The notes beneath the pieces were generated by a model. The model made no database searches. It was given only the letters and a program-made list of their open reading frames with translations, and was not told where the DNA came from. Position numbers and translations under genes: made by a program. Below, in pieces: positions 1 through 8,179 of a DNA stretch of 64,000 nucleotides. The stretch is from Thermoplasmata archaeon (GTDB lineage Archaea > Thermoplasmatota > Thermoplasmata > Thermoplasmatales > Thermoplasmataceae). The stretch lies in contig JAJZZX010000007.1 of assembly GCA_021797355.1 (NCBI GenBank), positions 1 through 64,000 on the forward strand, written 5' to 3'. The stretch's first letter is position 1. Each line of letters opens with the position of its first letter.

Positions 1-139
1 TCATATGATGCTGCAATTGGCCTTAAGGCAATTGCATACAATCTCATGATTGTGTCAAACATCAAAATGGGAAATAAGCCGAGGGAGATAATGAAAATCG
101 TCAGTTGTTAAATTGTGAGACGCCCTATCCTTTGAATTA

Positions 140-676
140 TTAAATGAGCCAATTGATGGTATTGACAGAATAATAGTATGGACCAAAACCATCAAAGAAT
201 GATACCGTGACTTTAGCAGAAAACTGGGTTGAATTAGTGATCGGCTCATTTGTTGACACTGAATAGTAAGTAGTTTGATATATTGTTCCGTTTATAACAG
301 AATGGTGACTGTTTTCTGTTGGAATAGATGTTTGATTGATATAGGCGTGGTTGACTACGACATTGATCATGATGTGATTTGATGTATCACCATTGGAGAC
401 CACAAACGCATTGACTGCTATTAGAAATGGCGTATCGCTGGGCAGGTTGCCACCAGGCGTTATGAGCTGCATGTAAAGGGTCAGATTGATATTATTTATT
501 GTTAAATTCCTAGTAAAGTATGGAGTTCCTTTTACCAGGTAATATTGCTGGCTTTCCCGTTTTATGACAGAGACATCTGCTGGATGTGATACTGTCTGTG
601 AGATTGAGAATGCGGCAATCGAAATGATGACTACCGCAATTACTGCTATTCCTGCTAAACCTTTTTTGGACCTCAT
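140..676 (-). CDS. Secreted/surface protein with pilin-like N-terminus
   Basis: This 178-residue protein has one N-terminal hydrophobic segment (about residues 8-27) preceded by a basic stretch RSKKG. It continues with a Thr/Ser/Asn-rich exported domain carrying many N-x-S/T sequons. The KKG-LAGIAV start resembles the class III signal of archaeal type IV pilins, where cleavage follows the glycine. An ordinary signal anchor is equally possible. A GGTGGA ribosome site lies three bases before the ATG, which supports this start. No pilus assembly genes are nearby, and the gene sits beside the insertion-sequence zone. I recognise no specific family. The surface location is inferred from the N-terminus and composition, and the pilin idea is weak. 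Confidence 0.55.
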   Translation of the reverse strand: MRSKKGLAGIAVIAVVIISIAAFSISQTVSHPADVSVIKRESQQYYLVKGTPYFTRNLTINNINLTLYMQLITPGGNLPSDTPFLIAVNAFVVSNGDTSNHIMINVVVNHAYINQTSIPTENSHHSVINGTIYQTTYYSVSTNEPITNSTQFSAKVTVSFFDGFGPYYYSVNTINWLI

Positions 677-853
677 TATTCCACCTACGTCGATTCACCC
701 ATATTGAAATATAAGTTATTTGTTCCCTCATAGAATTGAGTGTTTGTCGAAGAGCACGTTATGATAGGCAACTGCCAAGACGACTAACAATGCCATGACT
801 TTGGAAAACACAGATTTACAATGCACTTTCTTTATTAATATTTTCGGATCTCT

Positions 854-945
854 TTAACATTCTGGGGGTAACCTCAATCCTCCTGCCACCAGATATATGA
901 TCGTATCTCTGTATTCCTGGGCCTTGAAACCATATGAACGCTTGA
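854..945 (-). pseudogene. ISL3 transposase, C-terminal fragment
   Basis: Read on the minus strand, this stretch encodes IKRSYGFKAQEYRDTIIYL followed by VAGGLRLPPEC and a stop that lies inside the left terminal repeat of the ISL3 element. The IKR-x-x-G-F/Y pattern with a following short helix is the usual tail of ISL3 transposases. It is separated from the N-terminal fragment at 2262-2686 by the inserted IS3 element, and roughly half of the transposase is missing in between. The assignment rests on the motif and on its position against the terminal repeat. Confidence 0.65.
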
Positions 946-982
946 TGATCTGGATCCACTTCCATCAGACAGTTTTCCAGGT

Positions 983-1855
983 TCATTCAAGTAATTCAAC
1001 ATGTTTGTACCTCCCAGTTTCCTTTTCGATCCATCTCTTCCTGAAATCTTCATTCAATATTGCGGATTCAAACTCTTCCGGTGTCATATAATTCAATGAG
1101 GAATGTGGTCTCTTTGTATTGTAATCGGATACAGCCCATTCCATGTGCTTTCGGAAGTCCTCAAGGCTGACGAATTCCCTTGTATATATGTAGTCGTCCT
1201 TGAATCTGCCAAAGTATGTTTCGATATGGCCATCCTCTTCCGGAGTGTGTGCGTGTATGGTCTCATGCTTTATTCCCAGTGATCTGAGGTGCCTCTCGTA
1301 TCCGGATGATGTGAGCTGTGATCCATTGTCTGATCTGATCCTGAGACCGCTCACATTCATATCAGGGAACGTACCAAGGATTGCATTGTCATGGGCCTCG
1401 ATCATCTCGGCAGTTCCTAGCATACAGGATACGAGGTATCCCTTTATCTTCCTTGAGCAGAGATCCAGGTATGCCGTGAGATATATCCATCCCTCACCTT
1501 CTATGTGTATCTTTGTGAAATCCGTCTCCCACATGATGTTTGGTCTGGCAACGACCATTGCCCTGGGGGCATGTTTCCTGCGGATCTTCTTATTTGTGGA
1601 AATGAGGTTCATGTGACGCATATGTCTTCTTACACGGTTCCTGCCGATCCTGAAACCGGATCGGCGGATCATTGCCGTCACCCTCCTTGTGCCGTATGAT
1701 GGTCTTTCTTCCACAATGCTGGAAATGCGTCTTTCCAGATCAGCATCGTATTCTGGTTTCCTCTCCCTGTGCCTGTAATATATCATGGACCTGGAAACCC
1801 CTGTCAGGGAAGATGATCTGGATCTTGAGAGGCCATTTGCAATAAGCTCAGTCAT
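983..1855 (-). CDS. IS3-family transposase OrfB (DDE integrase core)
   Basis: The 290-residue protein has an N-terminal HTH_21-like region (SYGTRRVTAMIRRSGFRIG) and an rve integrase core. The three catalytic acids are visible: Asp in WETDFTKI, Asp in RIRSDNGSQL and Glu in DGHIETYFGRFK. Length and order match complete IS3 OrfB proteins, so this frame looks intact. Its ATG overlaps the end of orfA (orfA TGA at 1848-1850), so translation could be coupled. An A7 run at 1884-1890 lies in the overlap region, but the orfB frame is not in the -1 position relative to orfA. OrfA upstream is broken, so transposition activity is doubtful. Confidence 0.93.
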   Translation of the reverse strand: MTELIANGLSRSRSSSLTGVSRSMIYYRHRERKPEYDADLERRISSIVEERPSYGTRRVTAMIRRSGFRIGRNRVRRHMRHMNLISTNKKIRRKHAPRAMVVARPNIMWETDFTKIHIEGEGWIYLTAYLDLCSRKIKGYLVSCMLGTAEMIEAHDNAILGTFPDMNVSGLRIRSDNGSQLTSSGYERHLRSLGIKHETIHAHTPEEDGHIETYFGRFKDDYIYTREFVSLEDFRKHMEWAVSDYNTKRPHSSLNYMTPEEFESAILNEDFRKRWIEKETGRYKHVELLE

Positions 1856-2149
1856 GGCTTCCCACCTCTCCTCGTACGTTGAATTTTTTTAAGGTTTCGT
1901 TTGCAATGGTCAATTCACCAATTATGCCCTTCAGTTCGTCTATTTCCTTCATAAGCGACTGTTCCACCGTGGACTTGCCATGTTCCATTGCGGCTGTACC
2001 TCCGGCAATGAACTCGTCCCTCCCCTGTATATGGATGAGGCAACGTTGTACTTCCTGCAGATCTCCGATATGGTGGAGGAGTTGGAAAGCACCTCCATGA
2101 CGATCCTTGCCTTCTCCTCCTTTGTCCGGTATGTGCCCTTCCCTACCAT
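1848..2149 (-). pseudogene. IS3 OrfA (HTH_Tnp), single-base frameshift
   Basis: The frame starts MVGKGTYRTKEEKARIVMEV and continues through a typical OrfA helix-turn-helix (ISEICRKYNVASSIYR). It then leaves the family pattern at about 2030. Resuming one base over, the sequence reads GRDEFIAGGTAAMEHGKSTV and runs as a leucine-zipper-like coil to a stop at 1848. Inserting one base in the AGGGGAGGGACG tract would restore the usual YRWRDEF motif, so the lesion looks like a one-base loss in a G-rich run. OrfA binds the terminal repeats and is normally fused to OrfB by frameshifting. A sequencing error in the homopolymer-like tract is the alternative. Confidence 0.75.
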
Positions 2150-2206
2150 ACAGTCACCTCTTGAACCGGCAGGAGATTAAAAACTCCCCCTCCCTTGACT
2201 CTTTCC

Positions 2207-2686
2207 CTATATAAGCATTTCTCCATGCTCATGCTGTCTGAATCTAATCGGATCCAGTACATCCACATAATGTTTGAGGATTCTCCACACAGAATCCTCA
2301 TTGATTTCCACGATCCTTGAAACAGCAGATACCGGCATCTCCCTGCACATCTCAACAACCATTGCCTCAAAGTGCAGTGAGAAGCCCGATCCTTTTCGAG
2401 CCCATGGAAGATCGACGGTCTTCTTTCCATGTTCGTTGCATTTTATCCTTGGTTCCCTTGCATGCACATATGTTGGATACTGGAATATATTGAGATGTCT
2501 CCATGTGCGTTCTTCTGTGTCGTATACACCATAAGGTATGCCACATACTGGACACGGGAATTTTGATCCCCTTGGGAAATCCATGAAGATATCAACCCTC
2601 TTTCCCTGGTGGTCGAACTTTATTTCCTTGATGACCCATGGACCTTCGAGACCTAGAAGTTTCCTGAAAAGTTCCTCAGATTTCAC
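2207..2686 (-). pseudogene. ISL3 transposase, N-terminal fragment
   Basis: The start at 2686 gives a zf-ISL3 zinc finger (CPVCGIPY ... KCNEHGKKTV) followed by an HTH region (MPVSAVSRIVEINEDSVWRI), the standard N-terminal half of ISL3 transposases. The frame is native only to about 2262, at HYVD. The last 18 codons (VLDPIRFRQHEHGEMLI) lie in the terminal sequence of the inserted IS3 element. The catalytic DDE region is absent from the window apart from the C-terminal tail at 854-945. The remnant has no catalytic residues; whether it still produces a DNA-binding peptide is unknown. Confidence 0.8.
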
Positions 2687-2862
2687 ATAATGTAAATGAA
2701 CGAGGGTTTATAACTTACCCCCGAAGAGTTAAAGAGATCCATATTTTCTATTCATTTTTAATTTGCATATGAAATTGTAATGAAGGAGATTATCTCCTCG
2801 AAATCCTTTATATCTCCCCCCTTTTAAAACATTAATGGAATGACACTTATTTCGTGTCTTAC

Positions 2863-3587
2863 TCAAGTCATATTAGAGATTATCTCATTTATTAGCCACC
2901 TGGCATTATTCATCACACGATCAAGATTCTCCTTCCCTAAGCCCTTTCCATTCTTCTTTGCATCATCAATCCATCCTTTGATGTATGCAGCGGAATCCTC
3001 CCTGAAGTCAAAGCCGAAGTGAGCTCCAACCAGGTAAGTTGACAGTTCCGCTTCAGATTCTGCCAGACCCCGTGAAAGATCATTTCTGTAAAGATGTTCC
3101 AGCCTTGCATGGGACATTTCATGTATCAGGGTGTGAAGAACATTAACATCCTCTCCAGGTATCTTCATAACAACAATTTTCTGCCCTTCACCAGAGTGTG
3201 CCGTGTATCCTCTTGCCCCATTGTCAATGGTGGATTCCTCCACCGTATAATGCTCTCTTGCAATCTTCTTCAGTGTGTTGTACAGAGATGCGGCCTTAAT
3301 GTCCTCTTCTACTGGCTTTGATTTTCCGGGTATTGGGGCGGTCTGTGAAATGTCATAAACTTTTCCTGTGCCTAGACATGTGTAACACCTCCTCCGGACA
3401 GATTGGAGTTCTCACTGACAAGTTCCTCAATGGGTTTATCACTGAGCCCTTCCATCTCTTCCATGAGTCCATTTACCCTGCCAGGGCTATGTTTTCTGGC
3501 AATTTCCAACAGATGCAAAACTGCCGTTGTGCCCATATTAAATGTTCTATAACAATTTTCCGTTGGGTGATATAACAGAATATTCAT
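2863..3587 (-). pseudogene. ArdC-like zinc metallopeptidase, frameshifted
   Basis: The 2863-3243 frame (GTG start) contains a zincin motif HEMSHARLEH with a downstream acidic helix AESEAELSTY, as in the MPTase domain attached to ArdC-type ssDNA-binding proteins. The same frame is open far upstream of the GTG, to 3411. It encodes VYDISQTAPIPGKSKP, a recognisable ArdC-family segment (xFDxSQT), so the GTG is not the true start. A stop at 3412-3414 blocks it. The adjacent frame 3587-3372 supplies a plausible N-terminal part ending near the same point. The simplest reading is one gene broken by a single frameshift around 3390-3405. ArdC proteins are plasmid or phage anti-restriction factors, consistent with the neighbouring insertion elements. 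The typical N-terminal ArdC domain is not evident. Confidence 0.65.
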
Positions 3588-3612
3588 ATACCGCCTGCAT
3601 CATATATATTTG

Positions 3613-4524
3613 ATGAAAAGAATACTTGCGTTTTTATTTAGCTTGATTTTTATCGTGTCAGTAACAACTGTAGCTGTTGGCCTTGTTGCCAACACACAAT
3701 ATCAGGGAAATGCTATGAGTGAAGCCGGCGCTCTGTTGTTTGGAGTAAGCTCCAGCGAAAGCCTCAACTGGGCTGGATATGCTGTAACAGGTACAAATAT
3801 AACAAACGTTTCAGGTTCATTCGTTGTTCCAGCTCTAGCCACAACATTATCGTCTTCGGCCGGACCAAATGATGTATCAAATATGAATTCGGTATCCGTG
3901 GCCACTCCTGGCATAATCTCAGGAGAATTCAAGAATTCCAATGCGCACGGTTCCTCCGGGGGAGGTTCCACCACTTCCTATGCAGCTTTCTGGGTCGGCA
4001 TTGATGGCTATAATAGCAATACAGTAGAGCAGGCGGGAGTCCTTATGGAAGATCAGAATGGTGTAGCAGTTTACAGTGTATGGTATGAATTTTATCCCGC
4101 GGCACCGGTTTACGCAAACTGGGCACCTAATCCGGGAGACAACATAACCGTTTATGTGAACTATACATCAAGCAACAATACCTTCGTTGCCACGGTAATG
4201 GATACCACTCTTGGCCTTAAATATGTCTCACCATATACATCGGTGAGTGGGGCAGCAAGGACATCCGCGGAATGGATTACCGAAGCTCCAGCATCGGATA
4301 ATAGGATCCTGCCGCTAGCAGATTTCGGAACCGCCTACTTTGGACCGGCTTATGCAAAAGATAACCCTAGCAATTATGCAACCGTGAATGGCCAGTCTGG
4401 GGAAATTGGGCAATTTGCCTCTGTTTACCAGATCAACATGGTTCAGAGAAATGGCTCACTTAAGGCAGAAACTTCCAGTTTGCAAGGAAACGACAGTTTC
4501 TATGTAACATGGGTTAGCAGCTGA
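3613..4524 (+). CDS. Secreted G1-family (eqolisin-like) acid endopeptidase
   Basis: After a signal peptide (hydrophobic residues 5-24) comes a beta-rich domain. It has the G1 landmarks SLNWAGYAV, FVVPAL, the catalytic Gln in NTVEQAG (about Q140), a VWYEFYP strand and the catalytic Glu in SAEWITE (about E220). Glutamic peptidases of this family use a Gln/Glu dyad and work at acid pH, which suits an extracellular enzyme of an acidophile. A TTG at 3610 is in frame, but the ATG at 3613 is preferred because a TATA-like box at about 3577-3588 would place transcription start almost on it. Its role is probably digestion of external protein for peptide uptake. It has no operon partner. Confidence 0.82.
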   Translation: MKRILAFLFSLIFIVSVTTVAVGLVANTQYQGNAMSEAGALLFGVSSSESLNWAGYAVTGTNITNVSGSFVVPALATTLSSSAGPNDVSNMNSVSVATPGIISGEFKNSNAHGSSGGGSTTSYAAFWVGIDGYNSNTVEQAGVLMEDQNGVAVYSVWYEFYPAAPVYANWAPNPGDNITVYVNYTSSNNTFVATVMDTTLGLKYVSPYTSVSGAARTSAEWITEAPASDNRILPLADFGTAYFGPAYAKDNPSNYATVNGQSGEIGQFASVYQINMVQRNGSLKAETSSLQGNDSFYVTWVSS

Positions 4525-4531
4525 TCCCTCC

Positions 4532-4551
4532 ATTATTTTTTCTGAATTTTT
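4532..4551 (+). terminator. T-rich terminator after the G1 peptidase
   Basis: Two thymine runs (T6 at 4536-4541 and T5 at 4547-4551) begin 11 bases after the peptidase stop. Archaeal RNA polymerase terminates at such runs without needing a hairpin. The convergent haem O synthase gene ends at 4590, so the tract lies in the short convergent gap. The call is by pattern only. Confidence 0.4.
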
Positions 4552-4589
4552 AAAGTTCCCCTCAAGTGATTTTTATCTGGACAATTGAA

Positions 4590-5465
4590 TCATGAAAGAA
4601 GGTGCATTAAAGTGAATGCCAGGAACAACCCCGCCAGATATGGGTTGGAATACTTGAACAATGAGAATGATGCCCCCCCATCACGTTTCCGTAAAAATCT
4701 CCAGGTGGTAAACAAGAGAGGAACAGCCAGTATAGTTACCAGGACCATATAAATAAGCCTTTCATACCCAAGGAACACTGGAATAAACGAGAAGAACGCT
4801 AGCAAAAGCGCAGAAAGGGAAATGAACTTAGCAGAAGTGTTCTTGGAACAAATCACTGGCAGCATTGGCACTCCAGCCCTGGCATAGTCATCGCGATAGA
4901 TGAATGCCAGGCTCCAAATGTGGATTGGTATCCACACTATTACAAGAATGAAAAGAAACCATGGAATTAATGAAGAAATGCTTGAGATCATGTACCAACC
5001 AACTAGTACTGGTGCCCCTCCTGAAAACCCGCCGAATATGACGCTCCATGGGGTTCTCCTCTTTAGCAGATAACTGTAAACAATCACATTGTCGATAATG
5101 CCTGTAGCCATAAAGGCACCCGCTAGAAACCTTCCCATGCTCAGAGGTATTGCTATTGCTATTGATATCAGCAGGATACCTGAGGAAACAGCAAATGTAG
5201 GATTAACCTCCCCGGTGACCATGGGCCTCATTTTCGTCCTTGTCATTCTTGCATCTATGTCCCTATCCAGATAATTAGTCACTGCTTCGGCACCTGCAGA
5301 CCCAGCTGCGAGGGCTAAAGCGACAAAAATCAATCGCAAAGAATACTGCAAATTAAAAGAAGGAATGGCAATTATCGCCGGAATAACACCAATGAAAACT
5401 AGGAGCGCCCAAACCCTAGGTTTTGTGAATCTAAAGTATACTATGACTCTCTTTAACCTGCTCAT
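4590..5465 (-). CDS. ctaB: Protohaem IX farnesyltransferase (haem O synthase)
   Basis: This UbiA-superfamily prenyltransferase has about eight to nine membrane helices. The diagnostic loop NYLDRDIDARMTRTKMRPM carries the first Asp-rich metal/prenyl-diphosphate site, and a second loop has FIYRDDYARAGVPML. It transfers farnesyl to haem B, giving haem O for haem-copper oxidases. The frame extends upstream to 5552, but the start at 5465 (MSRLKRVIVYFRFTKPRVW) fits the family; the extra 29 residues look non-native. It is divergent from the polytopic protein at 5760, which has candidate haem ligands, suggesting a joint respiratory role. Confidence 0.9.
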   Translation of the reverse strand: MSRLKRVIVYFRFTKPRVWALLVFIGVIPAIIAIPSFNLQYSLRLIFVALALAAGSAGAEAVTNYLDRDIDARMTRTKMRPMVTGEVNPTFAVSSGILLISIAIAIPLSMGRFLAGAFMATGIIDNVIVYSYLLKRRTPWSVIFGGFSGGAPVLVGWYMISSISSLIPWFLFILVIVWIPIHIWSLAFIYRDDYARAGVPMLPVICSKNTSAKFISLSALLLAFFSFIPVFLGYERLIYMVLVTILAVPLLFTTWRFLRKRDGGASFSLFKYSNPYLAGLFLAFTLMHLLS

Positions 5466-5759
5466 AGGATAGAATATTACCTGCGTTAATAAAATAGAAA
5501 CCTTACCAGTAAAATATTTATGGAAATGAGGCAAGGGTAGAAGGAGAGGCAAAGTCTCACCAAAGGAATAGAGTTTGATTTCTGAACTCAGGAATGGTAC
5601 TGATAAGAGATCTAATTATAAAATATGTTGTTAATATTCTTTAATCCATTTTCATTTAGTTATATCAAATAGTGATTCTCGTTTTCATATAACGCAATCA
5701 TTCACAATATAACACTATTTTATTATCATACCTTCCAGATTAGGCATCCCGTTATTATA

Positions 5760-7187
5760 TTGTGTGATAATAATACTATCATGAATCGGCAAGTCGCACA
5801 TGGGGATGTAAAGGAACTATTGCTAAATCCGAAAATGAACATCGGGCTACTCCTGGCATTCATTGCGATTTTTCTTGCAATCAGTCCTGTAGTTCCTGGT
5901 GTTAATTGGTTCAAGTTGGGGGATTTTACACTCGACATGGTGAATTTCTACCATACAGTCATGATACCCTTTGCTTTTCTCCTCATACTATACACTGCGG
6001 AACTACTTAATTTGGGGACATTAGTCAGGAAAATAATCAATATCAGCACAGTTCCAGTGCTGCTGTTAACGGTTCTAGGAATGGCTCTCTTTTACCCGGT
6101 TTCAGCACAGAATGCTGACTATGTTCTTCAGGCCATAAGGGATGTATGGATGATAGTGATAGCACTACTATTCTTTGTCTCACTTATAATAATGCCCTTC
6201 AGGGAATATGAAAGATTCAAGGCAATATGGGGCGCATATTTCCTCATAGCCATATCTACACTGTCCGCAGGGATAGCTTCGGTAATGGGTATGGTATACG
6301 AATATGGCACTCTCTTCGGCTATTCATCAATTCCAGCCTTCAGCAATTACGTGGCCTCCCTGGGAGGGCTGCAGACATTTCTGGGGAACCTTGTCACTTC
6401 ACACTCGCATGAGATGTTGCCTGCAGTAATGGGCGGCATAGTTGCAGTTGCTGCCGTAACAATGAAATATGAAAGGCTCACCGGATGGCGAAGGCACATC
6501 ATAAATGCCGGAATGCTTATTGCAGTGGCGGGAACCATATCAATGACTTACCTATACCTGATATCTTCGTTCGGAACATATGTGATACCTGCAATCGCGC
6601 CTTTCGGCCCGGGCGGAATGAACGGTCTGGCACTGGATGATAGCCAGACTGGAATTATTGGGTGGGGGGCGCTAATTGCCATATTAGGTTTGTATTACCT
6701 TTCTTCATCAAACCGCATTGAAAAACTTGCACAGCTGGCAGAATTTTTTACCTGGATTGCCACAATGGCCGTCATGATTGGAGTGGGGTACAGCATGGAA
6801 TTCAATGAGTCTTACTACGGATTTGGTTCGCCTGGAACTCCTCCCAATGGAGGGCCAGGTTACCTATACGACATGGCATTCACAAACGGGCATCTGCTCT
6901 TTGCCTTTTTCATGATGCCTCTTGTTGCCGGTCTCCTCCTTATATTCCTGAAGTATTCTCCGGGAATAGATGCTGGAAAAAGGCTGTTCCTATACCTAAT
7001 ATACGCAGGTACAGCTATAGGTGGGTTTGGTGTGCTGGTATACACCATAAACCTGTACTGGCTTCCTGAAGCTGTGGGCCTTTCCCTGCTCGTTATTTCC
7101 GTGCTCCTGCTTACTGCCTTGTATCTCAGTCAAAATAGGAAATATACTTCATCTGTTTCAGCATCCGAAACTGCTAAGGCGCAGTAA
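5760..7187 (+). CDS. 12-TM membrane protein, possible divergent haem-copper oxidase-like subunit
   Basis: The 475-residue protein has about 12 predicted membrane helices and almost no large soluble domain. Histidines fall at the start of helix 2 (H65, FYHTVMIP), before helix 6 (H215/H217, TSHSHEMLPAV), before helix 7 (H246) and in helix 10 (H378, TNGHLLFAF). Haem-copper oxidase core subunits have 12 helices with ligands in helices 2, 6, 7 and 10, so the spacing is suggestive. However, the usual HPEV-type copper site and the paired helix-7 histidines are missing. The divergent neighbour is haem O synthase (4590-5465). I infer a haem-binding quinol- or gas-reactive membrane protein. A transporter with chance histidines cannot be excluded. 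Confidence 0.45.
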   Translation: MCDNNTIMNRQVAHGDVKELLLNPKMNIGLLLAFIAIFLAISPVVPGVNWFKLGDFTLDMVNFYHTVMIPFAFLLILYTAELLNLGTLVRKIINISTVPVLLLTVLGMALFYPVSAQNADYVLQAIRDVWMIVIALLFFVSLIIMPFREYERFKAIWGAYFLIAISTLSAGIASVMGMVYEYGTLFGYSSIPAFSNYVASLGGLQTFLGNLVTSHSHEMLPAVMGGIVAVAAVTMKYERLTGWRRHIINAGMLIAVAGTISMTYLYLISSFGTYVIPAIAPFGPGGMNGLALDDSQTGIIGWGALIAILGLYYLSSSNRIEKLAQLAEFFTWIATMAVMIGVGYSMEFNESYYGFGSPGTPPNGGPGYLYDMAFTNGHLLFAFFMMPLVAGLLLIFLKYSPGIDAGKRLFLYLIYAGTAIGGFGVLVYTINLYWLPEAVGLSLLVISVLLLTALYLSQNRKYTSSVSASETAKAQ

Positions 7188-7865
7188 GTGTAAACATCAT
7201 ACACCTTCCCAATTTTTTCAAACTCTGTAGCGCTTGGCCCCTAATGATCTTTCTCAATATTGCCCAGATCCATTCAAGATCCACAGATTTCCCGGGATCA
7301 GCCTGATGAGAAAGATGGCATCACTCGAATGTTGCCGCTTTTCCATTGCAGGAAGCGTTTAATCCGGCATTCCACAGCAGCCATAAGGCAAACTTAATTT
7401 CCGATCATTCCCAAGGAACGCCAATGTATTGATACATTCGTCCCTCCTCGAAAAGAAGATCTGGCACCGCGAATGCGGCGACATTACTCCTTCTACGTAT
7501 GACAGTCACAAATACATTTGATGTGACTAAAGGTAAGGTTCCAACATTAGCTTAAGGACACAATTATTCTTTAAGGTAGTTCTTGATAAATTGTGCGGTC
7601 CGGATTGAATACAGAAGCATACATAAGGTTCTGCCATTCCATTCAATTAAAAGAGCGGGATCCCAACTTCGCCATAGTATGGCTTTAAAGTGGCCTTTTA
7701 TAAATCTCTAATTAGCTTCAGTGTAATAAAATTATGAGTAGTATCCTATGCTATCGTAGGTGGCAGTGTGTCTGTATTCTATGAGGGACATGGCATTTTT
7801 ATTCATGATTTCGCACAGAAGAGCTATAAAATTTAAATGAAACATCTGACTTTTCTTGTACAGAT
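7188..7865. other. Gene-poor stretch of about 680 bases
   Basis: No intact reading frame over 60 codons looks real here and I see no tRNA or recognisable RNA gene. A T6 run at about 7212-7217 could terminate the upstream gene. On the minus strand, one frame around 7210-7490 reads as protein-like sequence broken by at least three stops, so a decayed gene is possible. A TATA-like TATAAAATTTAAA at about 7826-7838 precedes the small gene at 7866. Confidence 0.4.
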
Positions 7866-8135
7866 ATGAACGAGGGCATTTTCCTTGATCTCATGCGCCG
7901 TACGCAGAAGGGTGATATGATCAGGATATACCCTCTTTCCCAAGACAACAAGATGGGCCTTAGAACAAGGGCATATCCTTGCAAGGCAGGTTCAGGAGAG
8001 ATCTATGAGGTCACAGAGCCATTTGAGGCAAGGGTTGAGGCATACAATGACGTTGCACTGCGTGTGAGGACGGAAAACGGCCTCTGTTTAATTATAAACG
8101 TAGAGGAGATATATGGTATAGAAAGGATGTGGTGA
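7866..8135 (+). CDS. Small uncharacterised protein
   Basis: This 89-residue soluble protein is rich in charged and aromatic residues and has no membrane segment or signal. The middle looks like alternating beta strands (EPFEARVEAYNDVALRVRTE followed by LCLIINVEEIY), suggesting a small beta-barrel fold. It has no cysteine pairs or catalytic motif that I recognise. A TATA box at about 7826-7838 lies about 28-40 bases before the ATG, consistent with a short or absent leader. The next gene (8180) follows in the same direction after 44 bases. Function unknown. Confidence 0.6.
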   Translation: MNEGIFLDLMRRTQKGDMIRIYPLSQDNKMGLRTRAYPCKAGSGEIYEVTEPFEARVEAYNDVALRVRTENGLCLIINVEEIYGIERMW

Positions 8136-8179
8136 ATCCGTCACGATAATTAGGGGCAATTCCATTGGGTAAATAGATC

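Larger units (their letters stand above)
946..2261 (-). mobile_element. IS3-family insertion nested in the ISL3 element
   Basis: The element holds orfB (983-1855) and a frameshifted orfA (1848-2149) on the minus strand. Candidate ends are an imperfect inverted repeat: from the left TGATCTGGATCC...TCAGACAG starting at 946, and from the right TGTACTGGATCC...TCAGACAG starting at 2261. TG..CA ends and a length of about 1.3 kb fit IS3. No target duplication is visible beside these ends, and about half of the ISL3 transposase gene is missing at the junction. This suggests that insertion was accompanied or followed by an adjacent deletion. The exact ends are inferred; the two reading frames are seen directly. 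Confidence 0.75.
846..2740 (-). mobile_element. ISL3-family element, internally deleted and interrupted by an IS3 element
   Basis: Terminal inverted repeats are seen at 846-871 and 2715-2740. Both begin GGATCTCTTTAAC and end GGGGGTAA, with 22 of 26 bases identical. They are flanked by a perfect 8-bp direct repeat ATATTTTC at 838-845 and 2741-2748. The GG-start ends and 8-bp duplication match the ISL3 family. Inside remain the N-terminal part of the ISL3 transposase (2686 down to about 2262) and its last 30 codons (945 down to 854). The middle of the gene is gone and an IS3-family element sits in its place. Only about 580 bp of ISL3 sequence survive, so the element cannot move on its own. Confidence 0.88.

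Noticed and set aside
1884-1890. A7 run in the IS3 orfA/orfB overlap as a programmed -1 frameshift site
   Set aside because: orfB is not in the -1 frame relative to the restored orfA frame, and the orfB frame has a stop just upstream of the run, so a normal -1 shift would not give the fusion.
880-2175. CTCCTGCC (880-887) and GGCAGGAG (2168-2175) as the ends of the IS3 element
   Set aside because: The left copy lies inside the ISL3 transposase tail, and the TGATCTGGATCC/TGTACTGGATCC pair at 946 and 2261 gives better IS3-like ends.
2785-2886. Repeated GAGATTATCTC palindrome (2785-2797 and 2876-2886) as an operator pair
   Set aside because: One copy is inside the 3' end of the broken ArdC-like gene and neither lies at a promoter; probably coincidence in AT-rich sequence.
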